Positions 1 to 5,672 of a stretch of 9,603 bases of DNA are shown here, piece after piece. Source of the stretch: Alphaproteobacteria bacterium (lineage in GTDB: Bacteria; Pseudomonadota; Alphaproteobacteria; M2410). The stretch lies in the NCBI GenBank assembly GCA_021774955.1, contig JAJFIN010000371.1, forward strand, positions 1 through 9,603. The letters run 5' to 3'. The notes under the pieces were generated by a model. That model was not told the DNA's origin, did not search any database, and saw nothing but the letters and a program-made list of their open reading frames with translations. The translations under genes and the position numbers were made by a program. The number at the start of each line of letters is the position of its first letter. The first letter of the stretch is position 1.

Positions 1-496
1 CATCTTCATCATCTTCTTCATCAGCACCATGAACCGGACGGCTCTCAGAAAGTCCTGGCCGTTTGGCAATACCGTGGCTGATATAGTTGACCGCGTCATA
101 CCGCGTCATATCCTGTTCTTGCAAAAAATAGGCGGCATGACTTTCACGCTCAGCAAATATTGCCACAAGAACATTAGCGCCCGTCACTTCTTCACGACCA
201 GAAGATTGAACATGAATAACTGACCGCTGAATAACCCGTTGGAAACCGGCCGTGGGTTTAGAATCTTCACCATCACTCACAGCCAGGCTTGCGAGTTCAC
301 TTTCAATGTAAGTTAGGAGCCGTTCTTTTAGAACTTCAACATCGACATTACACGCGCGCATAACCGCGCCAGCATCTTGATCGTCGGTCAACGAAAGAAG
401 TAGGTGCTCAAGCGTTGCATATTCGTGCTCGCGTTCATTGGCATACGCTAAGGCACGATGTAAGGCGTCTTCCAAATTTTTTGAAAATGAAGGCAA
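1..496 (-). CDS. clpA: ATP-dependent Clp protease ATPase subunit ClpA (N-terminal part, cut by window edge)
   Basis: ClpA is the AAA+ unfoldase that feeds substrates into ClpP; ClpS docks on its N-domain. Only the first 165 residues are in the window. They cover the whole N-domain: MPSFSKNLEDAL at the start, then ANEREHEYATLEHLLLSL, and the segment around residues 130-145 (DMTRYDAVNYISHGIAKR) typical of alphaproteobacterial ClpA. After that comes an acidic Asp/Glu run (residues 158-165) that would be the linker to the first AAA+ module, which lies off the left edge. No ATG fits the family start. The TTG at 494-496 places MPSFSKNLE exactly where homologues begin, with purine-rich AAGGAATAGAGAG just upstream. 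The gene starts 9 bp after the clpS stop, so the two are very probably co-transcribed and translationally coupled. The identification is firm; the TTG start is an inference from alignment with the recalled family start. Confidence 0.95.
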   Translation of the reverse strand, partial: MPSFSKNLEDALHRALAYANEREHEYATLEHLLLSLTDDQDAGAVMRACNVDVEVLKERLLTYIESELASLAVSDGEDSKPTAGFQRVIQRSVIHVQSSGREEVTGANVLVAIFAERESHAAYFLQEQDMTRYDAVNYISHGIAKRPGLSESRPVHGADEEDDED

Positions 497-505
497 AGTT
501 TCTCT

Positions 506-835
506 CTATTCCTTTTCCATTGTACATTGCAAAGGATGCTGATTTTGACGGGCACAGTCAATTACCTGTGCTACCTTTGTCTCTGCAACTTCATACGTAA
601 ACACACCACACACCCCAACCCCTCTTTGGTGGACATGCAACATGATGCTCATCGCGTCCTCGCGGTTCTTGTTAAAAAACCGCTCAAGAATATGAACCAC
701 AAATTCCATTGGGGTATAATCGTCGTTTAACAATAAGACACGGTAAAGCGACGGCTTTTTAACCTTGGGCCGCGTCTTTGTGACCAACCCCGTTGAGGAG
801 CCGTCTTCATTGTCATCAAACGGTTTATTGGACAT
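506..835 (-). CDS. clpS: ATP-dependent Clp protease adaptor ClpS
   Basis: ClpS binds proteins with N-degron residues and hands them to ClpA. The 109-residue product has a charged, flexible N-terminal tail (residues 1-28) followed by the compact ClpS fold. The N-degron pocket is intact: LLNDDYTPMEFV has Asn37, Asp38, Asp39, Thr41 and Met43, and HVHQRG supplies His69. The ClpA-contacting region EVAETKVAQV and the end HPLQCTMEKE also match E. coli ClpS closely. I chose the ATG at 833-835 because MSNKP resembles family starts and AGG lies 4 bases upstream; an in-frame GTG at 845-847 would add only four residues (MIGS). It is the first gene of a clpS-clpA pair. No clear promoter was recognised in the 150 bp upstream. 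Confidence 0.96.
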   Translation of the reverse strand: MSNKPFDDNEDGSSTGLVTKTRPKVKKPSLYRVLLLNDDYTPMEFVVHILERFFNKNREDAMSIMLHVHQRGVGVCGVFTYEVAETKVAQVIDCARQNQHPLQCTMEKE

Positions 836-989
836 CGAACCTATCACTCATGCGATTCCCAGCGAGTTTGACATGGCAGCAATCATCATTCCAGTCATGG
901 CACCGTTCCATGCGCACAATCATCTCAAATACAGGTAAGTAAATGGTTGTTAATGCGGCATTTCAAAGACCCAAATGACCAATTGGCAC
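836..989. other. Intergenic region upstream of clpS
   Basis: This non-coding stretch separates clpS from the phasin terminator and should hold the clpS promoter on the minus strand. I did not find a convincing -35/-10 pair. No RNA gene is visible. A 28-codon minus-strand reading frame (825-911) overlaps the clpS start, but nothing supports its being translated. Confidence 0.4.
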
Positions 990-1019
990 AAAAAAAGCCC
1001 GGCACTAAGCCGGGCTTTT
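990..1019 (-). terminator. Rho-independent terminator of the phasin gene
   Basis: There is a perfect 11-bp inverted repeat, AAAAGCCCGGC (993-1003) and GCCGGGCTTTT (1009-1019), with a 5-base loop. The minus-strand transcript ends in a run of seven U after the hairpin. It lies 49 bp past the phasin stop on the same strand, so it ends the phasin message and insulates clpS-clpA from it. The plus-strand reading also has a short T run, but no plus-strand gene arrives here. Confidence 0.92.
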
Positions 1020-1068
1020 CCAAATCTTATCTGGTGACCAGGGTCATTCCATGGTCAATATCAAGGGC

Positions 1069-1554
1069 TTAGGTGCGGAATGCTTCAGCAGATTTCCACC
1101 AGGCACCTACGCGAGCGTTAAGTGGTTCCATAACCTCTTTGCTGGCTTCAACTGACTTTTCACCCAATTGTGTCCAGTGGTTGACATAGGCATTGAGACT
1201 TTCACGGGCAAAGTTGGATTGAGCTTCAATCGCTTCGCTGAAACCTGTCGCCGTAAACAGCGACTGAACGTTTTCAACGGCGCCTTGGAAGGCTTCACGT
1301 TGAAATGCGATATTTTCTTCGTTCAGCTGTTTGGCTGACTTTGAGGCCAAATTGGCGCTTTCAACAACGGCTTCAACGTTTTCCTTGTGGAAAACAGCGA
1401 CTTCTTCCATGCCATTCTTGAATTTGTCGAATTGCTCACGGGCGTCTTCCATGCCAGGCATGCCGTCCATGAAAGTGGCTTGTTCGGTGGTTTCTTTAGG
1501 ATCTTTAGCGGCAGCCTTAGGCTTCGCCGACGTGCTGTTTGCTTTTTCAGCCAT
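1069..1554 (-). CDS. Phasin family protein (PHA granule-associated)
   Basis: Phasins coat polyhydroxyalkanoate granules and set their size and number. The 161-residue product has a Lys/Ala-rich N-terminus (residues 10-20), then a helical Phasin_2-like body: FKNGMEEVAVFHKENVEA (about 45-62), ANLASKSAKQLNEENIAF, and an amphipathic stretch ending NHWTQLGEKSVEASKEVMEPLNARV. It has no Cys and no membrane segment, as expected for an amphipathic granule protein. The start is the ATG at 1552-1554, with GGAGAG seven bases upstream; an in-frame TTG at 1567-1569 lies inside that ribosome binding site and is rejected. The gene is monocistronic, with its own promoter and terminator. The promoter is bracketed by two palindromes, which suggests repression by a PhaR-type regulator. 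Family assignment is confident; the polymer and granule role are inferred from the family. Confidence 0.9.
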   Translation of the reverse strand: MAEKANSTSAKPKAAAKDPKETTEQATFMDGMPGMEDAREQFDKFKNGMEEVAVFHKENVEAVVESANLASKSAKQLNEENIAFQREAFQGAVENVQSLFTATGFSEAIEAQSNFARESLNAYVNHWTQLGEKSVEASKEVMEPLNARVGAWWKSAEAFRT

Positions 1555-1624
1555 GATGGGTCTCTCCAATATCTATTTGCATGAACCGGCGCTTTGCTCT
1601 CACAAAACCCCGCTTTTAGGTAAC

Positions 1625-1651
1625 AACAGGTCAGTGCCCCAAGAACCTGTT
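1625..1651 (-). other. Stem-loop in the phasin mRNA leader
   Basis: A 7-bp inverted repeat, AACAGGT (1625-1631) and ACCTGTT (1645-1651), with a 13-base loop lies inside the predicted leader of about 130 nt, between the transcription start near 1684 and the ATG at 1554. It has no U run, so it is not a terminator as seen. It could stabilise the message or be chance. Confidence 0.35.
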
Positions 1652-1668
1652 AGGGAACAATTGAACTC

Positions 1669-1685
1669 ATGTTGCACTGCAACAT
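1669..1685. promoter_or_regulatory. Candidate PhaR-type operator O1 at the phasin transcription start
   Basis: A perfect 17-bp palindrome: ATGTTGCA, a single central C, TGCAACAT. Its core is TTGC-ACT-GCAA. It starts about 6 bases downstream of the predicted -10 box and so covers the predicted transcription start, a classic repressor position. PhaR of Paracoccus was reported to bind TGC/GCA inverted repeats of the form CTGC-N3-4-GCAG upstream of phasin and PHA synthase genes. The palindrome is seen directly; the regulator is inferred. Confidence 0.65.
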
Positions 1686-1690
1686 TTGGC

Positions 1691-1719
1691 GATATAGGAG
1701 CGTTGATGAAGATCGTCAA
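1691..1719 (-). promoter_or_regulatory. Sigma70-type promoter of the phasin gene
   Basis: On the minus strand, TTGACG (1714-1719) is followed by exactly 17 bases and then TATATC (1691-1696). These match the consensus TTGACA/TATAAT at 5 of 6 and 4 of 6 positions. The predicted start is near 1684, giving a leader of about 130 nt. An A/T-rich run lies upstream of the -35 box and may help the polymerase alpha subunit. Confidence 0.65.
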
Positions 1720-1728
1720 GTGATTTTT

Positions 1729-1743
1729 TTGTGCGCTGCACAA
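1729..1743. promoter_or_regulatory. Candidate PhaR-type operator O2 upstream of the phasin -35 box
   Basis: An inverted repeat: TTGTGC, GCT, GCACAA. It shares the TGC-N3-GCA core with O1. Its centre (1736) is 59 bp from the O1 centre (1677), and it ends 9 bp upstream of the -35 box. Two sites bracketing one promoter suggest cooperative or looped repression. Confidence 0.5.
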
Positions 1744-2057
1744 TAATCTTCGATGTGAGCATTTTGTAGGCATCTCTCACGACAGATCCTTAAAAATTTA
1801 CAAAATAGTAAGACCCCGATGATTAACCTCGTCAGCGGCGGTTTGCGTGCCGTTTTGGTTAACCCGTTAACCACTATTTCTCTTTGGAATTGCAAAACAG
1901 GGCTGGTCATGCTGACCTTTATCACACCGGAAATGGCCGCGATTTTTGACCACGCTATTCGTCACGGCATCGGCCAAGGGCCGCTTGATCTGATCAGCTT
2001 ATTTGTCCTTTCAGGCATTTCCGTTTTGACAGCACGCTAGATTCAAAAAGGTGTTCG
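1744..2057. other. Intergenic region between the phasin promoter and the D,D-carboxypeptidase gene
   Basis: About 310 bp with no gene that I can support. An A/T-rich stretch (1789-1810) may hold the promoter of the carboxypeptidase gene, but no clean -35/-10 pair stands out. A 73-codon plus-strand frame (1819-2040) begins without a ribosome binding site and matches no family that I recognise. AAAAAGG at 2045-2051 is the ribosome binding site of the next gene. Confidence 0.4.
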
Positions 2058-3458
2058 ATGGGGTTCGTACGTCTGATTATGTCTATTTTGTCTAAAGCTT
2101 TCGCCACATCTGGGAGGCTACGTCCGGCGTGGTCGAGGATTGGATTTGCCGCCACTTGGATAGTCACATCTATTTTTGTTTGTATTGAACCCCCTGCTGC
2201 ACTCGCTGGTACCAACCCGCGCTATGCAGCGATTGTGGTTGACGCTGAGAGCGGCACAATCTTGTTCTCGCGCAATGCCGACAAACTGCTTTACCCGGCT
2301 TCGCTGACCAAAGTCATGACGCTGTACATGACCTTTGAAGCCATCGAAAACGGCAAGCTAAAACTCGATCAAAAACTCAAAGTTTCAAAAATCGCCGCCA
2401 GTCGATCGCCAGCTAAGTTGTGGCTCCAACCCGGAACGACTATAACCACCGACCAAGCCATACGAGCATTGGTCACCAAATCAGCCAATGATGCGGCCAC
2501 CGTTATTGCTGAAGCACTAGGCGGAACGGAGCGTCAATTTGCCGTTACAATGACAGCAAAGGCCCGCCAATTGGGCATGAACCGAACGCGGTTTCGCAAT
2601 GCCTCCGGCCTGCCCCACAGCAAACAAAAGTCAACGGCGAGAGATCTCGCCACACTGAGCCGCCGAATCCGTAGTGATTATCCTCAATATTATCACTATT
2701 TCTCAACCAAGAGTTTCACTCATGCTGGTCGTACTTACAGCAACCACAACAAACTCCTTAAATCCTATCCGGGTACGGACGGCATCAAAACAGGTTACAC
2801 AAAAGCGTCAGGCTTTAATTTGACGACATCTGCAGACCGAAACAATGTTCGCCTCGTCGGCGTCGTACTTGGCGGTAAAAAATCGACAAGCCGCGACAGA
2901 CACATGAAGGACATCCTCAACAGATCTTTCGCGCGTGTTGAAGCCAGGCCTGATCTATTGCCCGCAATGGCCAGCATTCCACAACCAAAGCGCAAACCGC
3001 TAACGGTCGATCTTGCGGCATTGCTGCCCAAACGCAATCCAATAGGCATCGACGCGCTTGTCGAGCTTGCTGAAAACAGCTTACCAAGCCTTCCTCCCGG
3101 CCTATCGAGCGCCAATGTTCTTATGCCTTTTGATCCGCACAGTGCGTCAATTGAACAGGGCGATGCTGACCCGAATTATACTTTGTCCGATAAATGGGGA
3201 ATACAGGTTGGGGCATTTTCTCAGGCCGAAACTGCGCGCGATCAACTGGCCCGAACACAGCAAGTTGCATCAGCTGACCTCAGTCTTGGTCAGTCATTCA
3301 TCACCCCATCTCAATCCAATGGCCAAACAATCTACCGAGCCCGGTTTGGCCCTATGGATCAAGGTAAAGCGCGAACTGTGTGTGATAGGCTCAAAACAGC
3401 GGAGTTTTCTTGCTTCATCGTGACCGATCAAGATTGGTCTCATCTGTCGCCAAACTAA
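2058..3458 (+). CDS. D-alanyl-D-alanine carboxypeptidase (peptidase S11, penicillin-binding) with C-terminal SPOR domain
   Basis: This enzyme removes the terminal D-Ala from peptidoglycan pentapeptides in the periplasm, which limits cross-linking. The 466-residue product starts with a long positively charged N-region and a hydrophobic helix (about 29-44), with probable signal cleavage after ALA (48-50). The three penicillin-binding motifs are present: Ser82-Leu-Thr-Lys85, Ser142-Ala-Asn144 and Lys244-Thr-Gly246. The catalytic domain ends near 300. A Pro-rich linker (about 305-375) leads to a SPOR domain (about 378-455; WGIQVGAFSQAETARDQL, then YRARFGPM), which binds denuded septal glycan. Such a tail would direct the enzyme to the division site. 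The ATG at 2058 has AAAAAGG six bases upstream; Met8 lacks a ribosome binding site. The gene converges on mipZ with only 11 bp between stops and no visible hairpin. It is a dacA/dacC/dacF-type enzyme; the exact symbol is not decidable here. Confidence 0.93.
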   Translation: MGFVRLIMSILSKAFATSGRLRPAWSRIGFAATWIVTSIFVCIEPPAALAGTNPRYAAIVVDAESGTILFSRNADKLLYPASLTKVMTLYMTFEAIENGKLKLDQKLKVSKIAASRSPAKLWLQPGTTITTDQAIRALVTKSANDAATVIAEALGGTERQFAVTMTAKARQLGMNRTRFRNASGLPHSKQKSTARDLATLSRRIRSDYPQYYHYFSTKSFTHAGRTYSNHNKLLKSYPGTDGIKTGYTKASGFNLTTSADRNNVRLVGVVLGGKKSTSRDRHMKDILNRSFARVEARPDLLPAMASIPQPKRKPLTVDLAALLPKRNPIGIDALVELAENSLPSLPPGLSSANVLMPFDPHSASIEQGDADPNYTLSDKWGIQVGAFSQAETARDQLARTQQVASADLSLGQSFITPSQSNGQTIYRARFGPMDQGKARTVCDRLKTAEFSCFIVTDQDWSHLSPN

Positions 3459-3469
3459 TCAACGACATC

Positions 3470-4378
3470 TCAGAGATTTATTTCCGCCGCCGTCAAACCT
3501 GGTAATTGCAGCATAACAATCAGTTCTCGGACTTCTTGGCGCGCAGCAACGTGAGACATTGATAATCTAATCTCAGATTTTTCATCGGCGAGGTCGAGCA
3601 ATGTCTGCCCGGTCGGGAATAATTCTCGAAAAATTACACGTTCGCCAAAACCTGGAGCAATTCTAAATCCAATGCGCGGGGATAAGGAATCAAGCAAACT
3701 ACCAACCCGCCGCTTGTTACGGGCGTCCAGACTAGACACGCGGTTTCGCATGACAATCCAATCAATGGATGCGCGTTCTTTGAGCGCGCGGTTTTTGCGG
3801 CTATCCCAAACCATTTCACTGTAGAGCGAGGGTTTAACAACTTCCATCGTTTCTGGATTCACCTCAGCCAGTAAATCAAAATCGACAAAGCTGTCATTCA
3901 TCGGCGTAATCAAAGTATCGGCAACTGCATGGCCAACACGCGACAAATGCGTGTCACTGCCTGGACTATCAATAACGATAAAATCGTAATCTTTCAGTTC
4001 GTCGAGGACCGATTCAAAGACAGATCGCTCGTCCTCTTCAGCCAGATGAACCACATCGTTCTTGCTGCGCTCAATCACATAGGATTTAGGAAACAACAAA
4101 TCGAGACCACGACGTTCGCTCCACTCAGAACGATTTTCCAGATAGCGTGTCAGACTGCGTTGCCGGCCATCGAGATCGATCGCGCCCACTCTCTTGCCCA
4201 TTTTTAACAATGCGACGATCAAATGCATTGCCGTCGTTGATTTGCCTGAGCCACCCTTCTCATTACCGAGCACAACTATATGCGCTTTTTTGTGGGTTGC
4301 TTCCTCTTGGCGCAAATTTGCGCTGAGGGATAGCGACGACGAATAGCCTTTCGTTGGAGAGTAACCGCTTGCCATCAT
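3470..4378 (-). CDS. mipZ: Division-plane positioning ATPase MipZ
   Basis: MipZ is a ParA/MinD-type ATPase that binds ParB near the origin, forms a bipolar gradient and blocks FtsZ polymerisation away from midcell. The 302-residue product has the deviant Walker A motif KGGSGKST (41-48, with signature Lys41), Walker A' IDLDGRQRS (68-75 area), and Walker B FIVIDSPG (133-140). The MipZ-specific TPMNDSFVDFDLL follows at about 158-170, then VKPSLYSEMVWDSRKNRAL and GFRIAPGFGERVIFRELFP. Compared with Caulobacter MipZ, it has about 30 extra N-terminal residues, rich in Ser and Tyr. Two adjacent ATGs (4376-4378 and 4373-4375) are possible starts. AAAAGG lies 12 or 15 bases upstream, which is distant. 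No ATG occurs in frame closer to the ATPase core. The gene is divergent from panC and convergent with the carboxypeptidase gene. Identity is firm; the N-terminus is uncertain. Confidence 0.95.
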   Translation of the reverse strand: MMASGYSPTKGYSSSLSLSANLRQEEATHKKAHIVVLGNEKGGSGKSTTAMHLIVALLKMGKRVGAIDLDGRQRSLTRYLENRSEWSERRGLDLLFPKSYVIERSKNDVVHLAEEDERSVFESVLDELKDYDFIVIDSPGSDTHLSRVGHAVADTLITPMNDSFVDFDLLAEVNPETMEVVKPSLYSEMVWDSRKNRALKERASIDWIVMRNRVSSLDARNKRRVGSLLDSLSPRIGFRIAPGFGERVIFRELFPTGQTLLDLADEKSEIRLSMSHVAARQEVRELIVMLQLPGLTAAEINL

Positions 4379-4388
4379 TGATACGTCA
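4379..4388. repeat. Direct repeat copy 1, TGATACGTCA
   Basis: The 10-bp word TGATACGTCA lies immediately upstream of the mipZ start and recurs in the same orientation at 4553-4562, 174 bp away. Both copies are in the mipZ-panC intergenic region. Function unknown; it could be a paired regulator site or chance. Confidence 0.4.
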
Positions 4389-4493
4389 GACCTTTTACAC
4401 CTTGAACACGAAGGACGTCGGTCGTCTATTCTTCAGAATCGACCCATATCCAGCATATATTCTAGCGAGTTCATGGTTAATGCATTCCTACAA

Positions 4494-4514
4494 CAGGTGT
4501 CGGGACAACACCTG
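4494..4514. repeat. Hairpin-forming inverted repeat in the mipZ-panC region
   Basis: CAGGTGT (4494-4500) and ACACCTG (4508-4514) form a 7-bp stem around a 7-base spacer. A second, shorter inverted repeat TGTC-GG-GACA is nested inside (4498-4507). No T run follows on either strand, so a terminator is unlikely; an operator is possible. Confidence 0.4.
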
Positions 4515-4552
4515 AATTAGAACACTGCTTAGGCAGACGCTACCCTTTCTTC

Positions 4553-4562
4553 TGATACGTCA
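4553..4562. repeat. Direct repeat copy 2, TGATACGTCA
   Basis: Second copy of the 10-bp word found next to the mipZ start, same orientation, with identical bases. It lies 128 bp upstream of the chosen panC start. Confidence 0.4.
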
Positions 4563-4614
4563 AACATTGTCACAACCAATAGACCGGATGCTTTTCAAAT
4601 GGCCTATCTTCGTC

Positions 4615-4629
4615 TATTGCTCAGCAATA
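4615..4629. promoter_or_regulatory. 15-bp palindrome upstream of panC, candidate operator
   Basis: A perfect palindrome: TATTGCT, central C, AGCAATA. It lies 61 bp upstream of the panC ATG. Its core TTGC-TCA-GCAA has the same TTGC-N3-GCAA pattern as operator O1 of the phasin gene. The palindrome is seen directly; a shared regulator is an inference. Confidence 0.45.
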
Positions 4630-4690
4630 AACTCACGAGTGATCGCAAGATAGGTCAATTTGCTCACCAACAATGCGGAGCCACCGCAAG

Positions 4691-5548
4691 ATGACCACCA
4701 ATCACGTTCCCATCATCCGCACGGTTGCGGAAGTTCGCAATCAAATCACTGATTGGAAAAATCAGGGATTTACCATCGCTCTGGTGCCAACCATGGGCGC
4801 CTTGCATCGCGCTCATTTGTCACTTGTTGATATCGCAGCGCAACATGCAGATAAAGTTATCGTCAGTATATTTGTTAATCCCACGCAATTTGCCCCACAA
4901 GAGGATTTTGATCGCTATCCAAAAGATGAAAAAGCCGACGCCGAAAGCTTAAGCACGACCCAAACAGCTCTGATTTATGCCCCCCTGGACAGTGAGATGT
5001 ACCCATCGCCATCGCTAACCTCCCTGTCTGTAGCTAGTCTATCTGAAGGCCTTTGCTCCAATTCACGCCCCCATTTTTTTGGCGGAGTATCTCTGGTTGT
5101 TACAAAACTCTTTATGCAAGTGCAGCCAGATATTGCTGTTTTTGGTGAGAAGGACTTTCAACAACTTCAAATAATTCGCCAATTGGTCCGTGACTTAGAC
5201 ATTCCCGTCGACATTGTAAGTGGCCCTACTGTCCGAGAGGATGACGGATTGGCCATGTCATCAAGAAACAAATATCTCCAGCCTGATGAACGCCTAGTCG
5301 CCGGTCAACTCAACAAAATCCTCCGCAAAACCGCGCGATCAGTTATCGATGGCGCGCCAATTGACGAAACTCTTCTTGATGCTGAAAAACGCTTGATTAT
5401 GGCCGGTTTTGACAAGGTAGATTATCTGGAACTGCGCGCATCAGAAACACTGCTACCGATAACAAGGTTAACGCAAGAGGCGCGCCTTCTTGTTGCGGTG
5501 CATATCGGCAAAACGCGACTGCTCGACAATTGCCCCGTGGTCCAATAG
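4691..5548 (+). CDS. panC: Pantothenate synthetase (pantoate--beta-alanine ligase)
   Basis: PanC joins pantoate and beta-alanine in the cytoplasm using ATP (giving AMP and PPi), the last step of pantothenate (vitamin B5) synthesis, upstream of coenzyme A. The product is 285 residues, normal for the family. Recognisable motifs run in order: VPTMGALH (32-39), FVNPTQF (61-67, with Asn63 and Gln66 expected to hold pantoate), GEKDFQQLQ (152-160, Lys154 and Gln158) and MSSRNKYL (189-196). The HxGH nucleotide-binding signature reads His39-Arg-Ala-His42, so the usual Gly is Ala. The usual RPGHF segment reads RPHFF (126-130). The catalytic residues themselves remain. The ATG at 4691 has GGAG ten bases upstream, while the ATG at 4673 lacks a ribosome binding site. 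The gene is divergent from mipZ, and panB is not adjacent. Identity is confident. Confidence 0.95.
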   Translation: MTTNHVPIIRTVAEVRNQITDWKNQGFTIALVPTMGALHRAHLSLVDIAAQHADKVIVSIFVNPTQFAPQEDFDRYPKDEKADAESLSTTQTALIYAPLDSEMYPSPSLTSLSVASLSEGLCSNSRPHFFGGVSLVVTKLFMQVQPDIAVFGEKDFQQLQIIRQLVRDLDIPVDIVSGPTVREDDGLAMSSRNKYLQPDERLVAGQLNKILRKTARSVIDGAPIDETLLDAEKRLIMAGFDKVDYLELRASETLLPITRLTQEARLLVAVHIGKTRLLDNCPVVQ

Positions 5549-5574
5549 CAACACACTTCCATAACCTCACATCG

Positions 5575-5595
5575 AGACCTGACCCCAAGACCTGA
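5575..5595. repeat. Tandem AGACCTGA words upstream of the patatin-like gene
   Basis: AGACCTGA occurs at 5575-5582 and again at 5588-5595, a spacing of 13 bp. The pair lies just upstream of the extended -10 promoter and could be an activator site. It is short enough to be chance. Confidence 0.25.
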
Positions 5596-5620
5596 ACGAA
5601 TCGTATGCTGCCAATTGCTC

Positions 5621-5629
5621 TGATATAAT
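5621..5629 (+). promoter_or_regulatory. Extended -10 promoter of the patatin-like gene
   Basis: TG-A-TATAAT is a perfect extended -10 element (TGN followed by the consensus TATAAT at 5624-5629). No good -35 box lies 16-18 bp upstream, which extended -10 promoters can tolerate. Transcription would start near 5636, giving a leader of about 37 nt before the GTG at 5673. This gives the gene a promoter separate from panC. Confidence 0.55.
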
Positions 5630-5672
5630 CTGAGCACAACCAAAGTGTTGGAATGAGGGGGAGTCGGACAGC

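Larger units (their letters stand above)
4379..4690. other. Divergent mipZ-panC intergenic region
   Basis: A 312-bp non-coding region that must hold promoters for both genes. I see no convincing consensus -35/-10 pair for either. It does hold a 10-bp direct repeat, a hairpin and a 15-bp palindrome, listed separately, and one GANTC site (GAATC, 4436-4440), the CcrM methylation target in alphaproteobacteria. GGAG at 4677-4680 is the likely panC ribosome binding site. No RNA gene is recognisable. Confidence 0.45.

Noticed and set aside
91..110. Perfect tandem copy of CCGCGTCATA
   Set aside because: It lies inside clpA and encodes the conserved DMTRYDAVN segment; the repeat comes from codon choice in a conserved stretch.
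825..911. 28-codon minus-strand reading frame overlapping the clpS start, possible leader peptide
   Set aside because: No ribosome binding site and no recognisable features; short frames of this size are expected by chance.
1031..1041. 11-bp palindrome CTGGT-G-ACCAG between the phasin stop and its terminator
   Set aside because: Short, in a 3' untranslated stretch, and without any paired site; likely chance or a minor RNA hairpin.
1819..2040. 73-codon plus-strand frame just upstream of the carboxypeptidase gene
   Set aside because: No ribosome binding site, no family resemblance and no clear codon bias. It could still be a small gene, but I cannot support it.
3459..3469. Possible bidirectional terminator between the converging carboxypeptidase and mipZ genes
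   Set aside because: Only 11 bp separate the stops, and no inverted repeat with a T run is visible.
5487..5500. TTGC-GGT-GCAT, a near match to the phasin operator core
   Set aside because: It lies inside the panC coding sequence with an imperfect outer base; near matches like this are expected by chance.
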